From contig OZ026526.1 of NCBI GenBank assembly GCA_964019695.1, positions 10,063,254 through 10,127,253 on the forward strand: a DNA stretch of 64,000 nucleotides, written 5' to 3'. A program made the translations under genes and the position numbers. Below, one piece after another: positions 56,775-64,000 of the stretch. The stretch is from Loripinus fragilis (Eukaryota > Mollusca > Bivalvia > Lucinida > Lucinidae). How positions within the stretch are numbered: the stretch's first letter is position 1; each line of letters starts with the position of its first letter. The notes beneath the pieces are model-generated. The model made no database searches. It was given only the letters and a program-made list of their open reading frames with translations, and was not told the DNA's origin.

Positions 56775-59700
56775 CTTATGCTGGGATTGCGGATGAACTC
56801 TCTAGTGCCTTAGCCAAGCCAATCTTCTGTAATCCTGGAAATGTAGAGACTTGGGAGATGGTAGATTCTACAGATGCTCCTCATGTCGAGGATTACGTTG
56901 GTGAAGTGCCAAACAATCTTGACTCAATTAGTGATGGTGCTGAAAATATGCATGTGATAGATAGTAATACTACTCAATCAGATATTTCTATAAATCCGGA
57001 AGAAGGTAGAAATTCTACAATAAATGGTTGTGAAACTAGACATGAATCAAAGAACGATTTCAGTGCCGTTCATAAAGCTGATGAAGAATCTAAATTACCA
57101 GTCCATTATGTAAGTGATGGATCAAGTGATAGTGACTGCATGATTATAGATGAAACGTTTGAAACTGTGATAGTTGATAGTGACATGGTACCAATTGATG
57201 TTCAGACTAATGAACAGCACTCCTCAAAGAGTTTCACTTCCTCAAGACTGTTCAACTACATCAAAAAGGATAATCCTGTGAAATCATTTGTGTCCGGCTT
57301 CAAATCTTTACTTTCAAAAACAGCAAAAAATCAAACTACAAATAAAGGTCAAACCAGTGTTGAATCAAATTCTGCTACCAAGAAGCAGGAGATCGGTATC
57401 TGTGATAGTGAACAAATTAGTACTGATAATAGCAATTGTACAGAGAAAACTGATCAGTCAACACAAGAAACTGTGAAATACAATGTCTCTGGATCTGTGC
57501 AAAATGATATGAGTAATAGTTTGGAGGATGATGAGCAGACTGAGTGCAATACCAAGATGGCTAATAAACATGATCTTAAATGTGGTGCAGATACCCATGA
57601 AAACAATGATAAACTAAATGAACTTGTACCAGAAACTGAAAACAATGATAAACTAAATGAACTTGTACCAGAAACTGAAAACAATGATAAACTAAATAAA
57701 CTTGTACCAGAAACTGAAAACGATGACAAACTAAATGAACTTGTACCAGAAACTGAAAACAATGATAAACTAAATGAACTTGTACCAGAAACTGTTACAA
57801 GTTCATTTAGTTTATCATTGTTTTCCACAGCAACAACAACAACAACAACAACAACTGGCTGTGATATTAATACACCTGTCTCTGATGTTGACAGTAAAAG
57901 AAGTATTGATGTCTCTGATCATGACAAGGAAAACCCTGTTGCGCCTAAAATGGAAAATGTAACTGAGTCTCTATTAGATAATATTAACTCCCCAAATGGT
58001 GCTGATGTCTCTGATGATGACAAGGAAAACCCTGTTGCGCCTAAAATGGCAAATGTAACTGAGTCTCTTCTAGATAGTATTAACTCTCGGAATGGTGCTG
58101 ATGTCTCTGATCTGGTGCAGCGAACCTTAAGCTGTGGAAATGACACAAATGTCTCAGAACAATTGCAGGATAATGGTAGTCATAAGCAATGTAGTGATGC
58201 CACTGAGGTTGTGGATGTGATTGGTGGCTCTAATAAGGCTACTGATACAACTTTAGACCTGAAACCTGCACCCGGTGTTGATTGCAAAAATATTGAAACA
58301 GATTCAACAGAAAAGAATGAACTGTCAGTGAAAGGTGCTACATTTAATGAAACAAATCAGTTCCCAGATGATTATAAGAGTGAAACAACAGAGTCTTTTG
58401 AAGAAATGTCTGAAAACAGTATTGATTATGCTGATTCTGGAGTGAAGGCAGAACCTTCTTGTCAAAAGAATGGCTCCAAAACTTTAGTAGACACTAGTGG
58501 ATGCTTGACTAGTGACAGTTTACTGGAAGGTAATGGTATGTCTGACATCGGAAATATCAATAAAGAAAAAACAAGTGTTATAGATGATATGACTGATTCT
58601 GAAGCTGGAGATGACATTGAAAGTGAAGATACAGAAACAGCGGAAGATATGGAAACTTTTGCTTTGTCTTTAGATACAAACAATGGCTACAAGGAACAGA
58701 CACTAACAATAGAATGTCCTGAATTGAAGGGAACAAAGAATATGAGAACATTTGAGCATGATGGTACAAGAAATGAAGTTGATGATGATCATCAAAGTGT
58801 TGAGAATGATGTTAATTCTGTCCAGTTGCCATATGAGAAAATTAATGCTACCAGTACTGAATCAGTTTCCGATTCCTTGGAGAGCTCTGTTCAGAATGAT
58901 TATCTTCCGGCTAAACTTAATGCTGAATCTGTAACAGGTACTGCAGAGCCACCTAGTCAAGATCAATGTACATTTAAATTGGATACGGAAGCAAGTTCCG
59001 TGGAAACTTCATATCAAAATCCTACTGATCCAAGTGAACTTTATGCTGTGTGTCAAGAACTTTTAGATACAAGACATTGCTACGATGAGTACATTGAGGA
59101 TTATAATGGTGCTCATTATCAACATCTACTCAAAGAAAGCAGTTCCTGTCATTCTTTAGAAGACAGAAATAGCTTTCTTTTCGATGGCGATAACAGAAGG
59201 TTGTCCATTCATAGTGATGGCTCATGTAATTCAATTGAAGATAGCAATGCCTGGATAACTGGAGACGTTATTGATCTGTCTGAAGTTGATTTGTCAGATA
59301 TAGTCACTGTGATTCCTGATGAACAATTAGGTGTTGAACAGAAATTCAAAACAACTAATGGCTCTGATGAGAAGTTTGATGAATCTGTTATCAGTGCTAA
59401 AGCACTGATAACAGATTCATCAAATATCTCATCTGATACAGCAAAGTTCCATTTGGTTGATACTGAAAATAGCTTAAACCACTTACAAACAGCAAGAATA
59501 GATGAGCCAGATTTACTCGTTTCAGAAACTTGGAAAACAAAAACTTCAGATTCATCCAATATCTCATCGGATACAGCAAAGTTCCATTTGGTTGATGCAA
59601 AAACAAGTGTAAACCACGTACAAACAGACAGAATGGATGAGCCAGATTTACTAGAAACTTGTAAAACAAAAACTTCAGATGGTGAAAATGTTATACCGGA

Positions 59701-60229
59701 CATTACCAAACAGATGTCTGTGTCACAAAATTCTGACAGTGGTTTTCAGGGTGATTCTGAATGCACAGCTGATAAACCGAGAAAAAGAAAAGACGATGCA
59801 TTCAGCTCATTACCTGATCCCATTGATATCACTGATAGTAATGGTGAATCAAACAAGGTTGTAGGAGCAATTAATGGCAGTCAAAGAAAACATAGTCGTA
59901 GGACTATGTCTCTGGACTTAACACACACACAAAGCTCTGTACCAGATATGTATTCTTTATCTCCGAATAATTTATCTTTACCAAAGTCTTCCACGATGCC
60001 GGACAATGTCAACGAACAGTTAACAAAGACGGCAAGAATTCCTAGATCATCCACTGTTCCAGAACTATTGTCTGGCTGTGTGACTCCTAAATTGTTTTCT
60101 ATTCAGCGGAACATTACTCAAAGTCCAATTCAGCTGTTCCGAAAGTTACCAATCGTGAAGAACCCATTCATGTCGCCTTTCCTAGCTCCTGATGATATGT
60201 TACAAGGATTACCGGAAGTGCACCTTGTG
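56775..60229 (+). CDS. LIPE: LIPE exon 9, giant regulatory module
   Basis: One 3,455-nt exon, about 1,152 codons, acceptor atttctttcag, donor gtg/gtaagt. It starts AYAGIADELSS (vertebrate AYAGAK) and ends IVKNPFMSPFLAPDD and LPEVHLV (vertebrate IVKNPFMSPLLAPDS, LPPVHIV). Between them lie over 1,000 residues rich in Asp, Glu, Ser, Thr and Asn, predicted disordered, where vertebrates have about 150. Features: five copies of a 13-residue repeat (ENNDKLNELVPET, residues 807-871); a Thr run from CAA repeats; two copies of a 32-residue repeat starting DVSD (from 910); two of a 45-residue repeat (DSSNISSDTAKFHLVD, from 1412). RRTMS (1573-1577) and PRSST (from 1621) sit where vertebrate HSL has RRSVS and PRRSS phosphosites. 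Frame is open throughout and the donor phase fits. Confidence 0.93.
57599..57793 (+). repeat. LIPE: Five 39-bp coding tandem repeats in exon 9
   Basis: Units at 57599, 57638, 57677, 57716 and 57755, each encoding ENNDKLNELVPET with at most two substitutions. Confidence 0.97.
57755..57825 (+). repeat. LIPE: 30-bp inverted repeat within coding sequence
   Basis: 57755-57784 and 57796-57825 are exact reverse complements, 11-nt spacer. The right arm is the last tandem unit read backwards and is translated as TSSFSLSLFS. Confidence 0.97.
57829..57856 (+). repeat. LIPE: (CAA)n coding microsatellite
   Basis: Nine or so CAA triplets, read in frame as ACA (Thr). Confidence 0.95.
57908..58099 (+). repeat. 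LIPE: Two 96-bp coding tandem repeats in exon 9
   Basis: Units at 57908 and 58004, encoding DVSD(H/D)DKENPVAPKM and so on, with a partial third start at 58100. Confidence 0.95.
59378..59421 (+). repeat. LIPE: Perfect 44-bp palindrome in coding sequence
   Basis: Arms of 21 bp (59378-59398 and 59401-59421) separated by two bases, translated DESVISAKALITDSS. Confidence 0.97.
59414..59680 (+). repeat. LIPE: Two 135-bp coding tandem repeats in exon 9
   Basis: Units at 59414 and 59549; both encode DSSNISSDTAKFHLVD and DEPDLL with small differences. Confidence 0.93.
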
Positions 60230-60264
60230 GTAAGTTGAATGTTACATATGACAAAATTAGTGAG

Positions 60265-60482
60265 TATGATCAGGAAATACCACAATCACAAACTGCAGAC
60301 AAACCCATGGCACCCAAGGGAGAGCCACACACCATTCACCAGACACCAGGAAGACAAAACTAAGCAAAGCAACTAGCTCTCGCTTCCCTATCAAGATGAT
60401 TGCAAAACTAGAATGGACATAAAGTAATTCACAACAAAACATAGAACAATTACAGAATCCCACCATTGGAGTAACAAACTAA
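60265..60482 (-). repeat. Retroelement tail (type 2), minus strand, in LIPE intron 9
   Basis: Reverse complement of the 3' tail at 20280-20515: gatcaggaaataccacaatc, gcaaagcaactagctctcgc, aaactagaatggacataaag. It begins about 35 nt after the exon 9 donor. Confidence 0.8.
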
Positions 60483-60599
60483 AATATTTAATCCTTTTGC
60501 CCTCAAAATAAGCAATTATAGTGTGGTTTAAGTACCCCTTAAAAATTAGGAAACCGCAATTTAATAAAAAAAAAAATATTACTGATTAATCTTTTGCCA

Positions 60600-60715
60600 G
60601 CCATTCACAACTTTTGTTGTCTGCTGTCTCTTCTACTTTATTTCTCAGGTAGCCTATATTGCAAACAATATTGACCCAGATCAGACTGCTCCCAGGATAG
60701 CAGTCTGATCAAGGT
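60600..60715. repeat. Family M3 MITE, copy 9, degraded
   Basis: Contains gttgtctgctgtctcttcta, gacccagatcagactgctcc and the complementary agcagtctgatcaaggttca. Confidence 0.6.
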
Positions 60716-60727
60716 TCAAAAAAATTA

Positions 60728-60955
60728 CCTGTGTTTAGGGTAACCCGACCCTACCTAAATTTCTGGTGAAACCTAGAACTTTTTTAGGTTTTCTGGACAA
60801 AAATATAATTTTATGCATTTTGAAAGGTGAAATGCCTTTCAAAATGCATAAAATTATATTTTTTCCTGAAAAAAAAAAAAAATAACAAAAAATATGTGTG
60901 CTTACCCTACCTTAAATTTTCAGATCGGTTACCCGAAACACACTGTATTTGGCCT
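60728..60955. repeat. Foldback MITE with perfect 26-bp centre
   Basis: Outer ends acctgtgtttagggtaaccc and ggttacccgaaacacactg are inverted. The centre has exact arms at 60802-60827 and 60835-60860 with a 7-nt loop. A related left half lies at about 34630-34700. Confidence 0.85.
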
Positions 60956-60959
60956 AAGG

Positions 60960-62110
60960 CTAGACGTGTAATTTTCATTCACACAAGATTACTAATAATC
61001 AAGTAAGGTTAGTAATAACAACCCTTTTTAGAAATGCAATATTTCTAATTAAAAGTATATAGTCTTAAAGTGCAATTCTTCAGAAAGACAATGCCACTTG
61101 AATTATCAAAATCCATTCACAAATAAAAAAAAGTTATGCTGCTTTGAACATTACTACCTTTCAGATATCTGTCTGTCAAAAACGGCCTATTTATTTACCT
61201 GGATTGTGTATTGACGCAATACACATCGCTGCGCGTCGGCCATTTTCCCAATACTCTAAATGTTATTTACATATTTTAGTAGCGTTAAAAATAGCAGAAA
61301 TGCAAAAAAGCGCATATATTTAGACTACTAAAATTACACTATCCTTGTTGGGGAAGCCCTGGGGAACATTTTGCCGTAGGTCCTGTGAGGTCCTGTTGGT
61401 TAATAACGGAGATACACGGCTTAGAAGTTGACCAATCTTCAAGCACCATTTTCAGTCACATGGCCGCCAGAAATGTCCGATTTTTATAATGATATCATTT
61501 CTATATTTATCCTCATTATTGCAAGGTCAAAATATTTTTGTAGGACGATTGGTTGATTTTTTATGAATGTTTAAAGTAGGCACATGTTCTAGGTTGCTGT
61601 CCGCCATTAGTCTCATTTTCTGAAAATTGATCAATGTCAGCAAAATTGAAGTTGCGATAGCGAAATAAGTATATTATGTAGCTCAATAAATTATATATCA
61701 TCAGAAAGCTTATTCTTTTTAGATTTTATCAATATTCAACACATTCTTGATTTATTTAATTGTTATGATAAAATCGCTGCTTGAATTGGACTGGGTTATA
61801 ATGGCGACAGATATAGCAGGACAGTCTTATCGATTCCTTTGTCATTACTAGTAAGGTTTGAAAAAATAAGAAAAAAGAAACAAGGGCTTGTTTGCACTTT
61901 ACAGGGATGGTCAAATGATAATTAATTTGTTATATGAGAATTCAGCCCTTTAGTAAAGAGTTTGTGATTTTTCTTTTTTATTTATCAACCAAAACAGGTT
62001 TTGGGTATTCAAAAGAACTGTATGAAACACATGTTAAAATGATACAAAAATGTTACACTTTTAGGCTCAAAATTTTTTTAAGCTTGACCTATGACTATGA
62101 GAACTGAAAA
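60960..62110 (+). other. LIPE: LIPE intron 9 sequence, no exon recognised
   Basis: Partial M2 copy at about 61990-62070 only. The expected next exon, which should begin with a CALDPMLDD-like block, was not seen here. Confidence 0.5.
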
Positions 62111-62118
62111 AAAAACAT

Positions 62119-63290
62119 AATTGAGCCACAACATGAGATTTCCAACAATGTGGCATGTGGGACTAGCAAAGCCTCAGATCAGCCTGTGCATATGCTCAGT
62201 CTGATCCGAGCTTTAGCTAGTTACTTGAATATTCTATGAGTGTTAAGCTACTGACTGAACATCATTTGGATTTTCTAAACTGAAACGGACGCTACATAGG
62301 CTCATCTGAGTCTATTCAGGTCAAAATGCCACATTGTTGGAAATCACATGTCGCGGCTCATGAGCCACAATATGAGATTTCCAACAATGTAGTATGTGAG
62401 ACCAGCAAAGCCTCAGATCAGCCTGCGCATATGCTCAGTCTGATCCAAGCTTTAGCTAGTTGCTTGAATATTCTATGCGTGTTAAGCTACTGACTGAACA
62501 TCATTTGGATTTTCTAAACTGAAAAGGAGGCTACATAGGCTGGTCTGAGTATTCATGTCAAAATGCCACATTGTTGGAAATCACATGTCGCGGCTCATGA
62601 GCCATAATATAAAATTTCCAACAATACGGAATGTGCGACCAGCAAAACCTCAGATCAGCCTGTGCATACACGCAGTCTGACCAAAGCCTTTGCAGGTCGC
62701 TTGAATATTCTATGAGTGTTTAGCTACTGACCTAACATCATCTAGAGTATCTAAGCTTAAAAGGAGGCTGCACAGGCTCATCTGAGACTACACTTGTCAA
62801 AATGCCACATTGTTGGAAATCACATGTCGCGGCTCATGAGCCCCGACATGAGATTTCTAAGAATGTGGCATGTGCGACCAGCAAAGCTTCAGATCAGCCT
62901 GTGCATATGCGCAGTCTGACCACAGCCTTTGCTAGTTGCTTGAATATTCTATAAGTTTTAAGCTACTGACCGAACATCATCTGGAGTTTCTAAGCTTAAA
63001 AGGAGGCTGCACAGGCTTGTCTGAGTCTACTACACTTGTCAAAATGCCAGATTGTCGGAAATCACATGTCGCGGCTCAGCCGTGACATGAGATTTCCAAA
63101 ATGTGGTATGCGCGACTAGCAAAGCCTCAGATCAGCCTGTGCATATGCTCAGTCTGATCCGAGGCTTGTTAGTCCCTTTAATATTCTATGAGTGTTAAGC
63201 TACTGACAGAACATCATTTGGATTTTCTGAAGTGAAAGGGAGGCTACATATGGTCGTCTGAGTCTATTCTTATCAAAATACCACATTTTC
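62119..63290. repeat. Five tandem copies of a palindromic 238-bp unit
   Basis: The landmark cagatcagcctg occurs at 62175, 62414, 62651, 62890 and 63128, periods 237-239. Each unit is itself a foldback: atttccaacaatgtggca with tgccacattgttggaaat, and ctcagatcagcctgtgca with the gctgcacaggctcatctgag side. A linker cacatgtcgcggctcatgag separates units. The fifth unit is cut where the retroelement reading frame begins. Confidence 0.92.
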
Positions 63291-64000
63291 AATCACAGAC
63301 TCAGACTAAACCACTACTTTCATAATGTACAGTCAACAGAGACGGATCCATTTAAAGCCCCGACAGGTTGGACCCCCTTAAGCGGGAAATCTCCAACTTT
63401 AGACACCTACATCAATGTGATTACGAACCAGATCTTGCAGTTTGAACCCAAGAAAACACGTAAATCCAACATCACTGAACAGGAATGTTTAGCCCTAAAA
63501 TCCCTAACCCTTAATCAAGACATAGTTATTAAACCAGCGGACAAAGGAGGAGCGATAGTAGTTTTGAACACCACGGACTACATCAACGAAGGACTCAGAC
63601 AACTTAACACCAAGACATTTTATCGTAAACTAGGCAGAAACCCAATCCCAAAAATCTCCGCGGATATCAACAGCTTTCTAAACTTTATTAAAGAACGCAA
63701 ACTTCTCACGACAACACACCTTCAATTTCTGACCGTCAAGAACCCACGAACTCCTATATTTTACATGCTACAGAAAATTCACAAGATAAACAACCCAGGA
63801 AGACCGATAGTTTCGGCCTGCGATAGCCCAACAGAAAAATTATCAGCGTACATAGATTCTTTCATCAAACCTCTCGCCCAACTAGTACCCTCATACATCA
63901 AAGATACCAACGATTTCCTATATAAACTTGAGCAACAGATAAGTCAAATACCACATGACGCTTACCTTGTAACTATTGATGTGGTCTCACTTTATACGAA
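63291..64000 (+). CDS. Penelope-like retroelement reverse transcriptase, cut by window edge
   Basis: An open frame (codons starting at positions divisible by 3) runs without a stop to the edge. It reads RLRLNHYFHNVQSTETDPFK and APTGWTPLSGKSPTLDTYIN, then IVIKPADKGGAIVVLNTTDY, FYMLQKIHKINNPGRPIVSA and AYLVTIDVVSLYT. KPADKGGAIVV and the PGRPIVS and DVxSLYT blocks are typical of the N-terminal and early palm parts of Penelope-like element (PLE) reverse transcriptases, which prime at nicked DNA and may carry a GIY-YIG endonuclease at the C-terminus. The start codon is not clear; the frame stays open back into the tandem array at least to about 63240. Intactness beyond 64000 is unknown. It sits in LIPE intron 9 in the sense direction. 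Confidence 0.85.

Larger units (their letters stand above)
29788..60229 (+). other. LIPE: Hormone-sensitive lipase gene span, nine exons, 3' end outside window
   Basis: HSL hydrolyses diacylglycerol, cholesteryl and other acyl esters at lipid droplets and in vertebrates is switched on by protein kinase A. Nine exons join into 5,049 nt (1,683 codons) without a stop. All introns are GT-AG; intron phases in order are 2,0,0,0,0,0,1,1 and 0 at the last donor. Order: HSL N-terminal domain (about residues 37-380), alpha/beta-hydrolase (HGGG 397-400, DYSLAP from 428, GDSAG 469-473 with Ser471), then a giant regulatory module (about 532-1670) ending with IVKNPFMSPFLAPDD and LPEVHLV. Vertebrate short-form HSL is about 770 residues, so this protein is more than twice that even without its end. 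The catalytic Asp and His exon(s) must lie to the right of 64000. Confidence 0.93.

Noticed and set aside
57454..57828. Minus-strand open frame with SGTSSFSLSLFSV repeats
   Set aside because: It is the antisense of the ENNDKLNELVPET coding repeats in LIPE exon 9.
62119..63290. Hammerhead ribozyme in the units next to the Penelope-like element
   Set aside because: The conserved CTGATGA and GAAA core was looked for on both strands of the units and was not found by eye; a covariance-model search would be decisive.
60230..64000. Last LIPE exon with the catalytic Asp and His
   Set aside because: No CALDPM-like or HGF-containing block in phase 0 was found before the window edge.

Overview
The window is AT-rich, repeat-dense, intron-bearing animal DNA, most likely from a bivalve mollusc. 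Reasons: GT-AG introns averaging several kb, tRNA-derived SINEs, GTCCGTC-rich interspersed elements and CYERDFM-type reverse transcriptase relics of the kind common in bivalve genomes, and a protein-coding gene closest to an animal lipase. The species cannot be named from sequence alone. There is no bacterial-style gene organisation.

Two host genes can be supported. (1) At 9025-9597, minus strand, is a cytochrome P450 first exon: membrane anchor, PPGP hinge and N-terminal catalytic-domain sequence, ending in a clean splice donor. The later exons should lie at lower coordinates but were not recognised. (2) From 29788 to 60229, plus strand, are nine exons of a hormone-sensitive lipase (LIPE/HSL) gene. 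All have GT-AG borders, the reading frame stays open throughout, and they encode 1,683 residues. The exons carry the HSL N-terminal domain, the HGGG oxyanion motif, the GDSAG catalytic-serine elbow and the phospho-regulatory region. The C-terminal exon(s) with the catalytic Asp and His lie beyond the right edge. The striking part is exon 9 (3,455 bp): it expands the regulatory module by about 1,000 acidic, low-complexity residues built from tandem repeats.

Region by region: 1-560, the 3' tail of a retroelement; 560-5200, mostly featureless DNA with one long foldback; 5.2-7.27 kb, a large array of palindromic minisatellite units; 7.3-9.6 kb, short repeats and the P450 exon; 9.7-24.8 kb, a graveyard of MITEs, foldbacks, microsatellites and LINE relics; 24.87-25.32 kb, a terminal-inverted-repeat element carrying a piece of LIPE exon 1; 25.6-29.2 kb, reverse-transcriptase relics and tails; 29.5-60.2 kb, LIPE with introns filled by MITEs, SINEs and GTCCGTC elements; 60.2-64 kb, LIPE intron 9 with a five-unit palindromic tandem array running into the reading frame of a Penelope-like retroelement cut by the window edge.

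The most notable theme is how closely transposons crowd LIPE splice sites. Copies of one pogo-type MITE end 46, 20 and 14 nt before exons 3, 4 and 9. A different foldback MITE sits on both sides of exon 2. Inside the exon 9 coding sequence two near-perfect DNA palindromes have become protein sequence.
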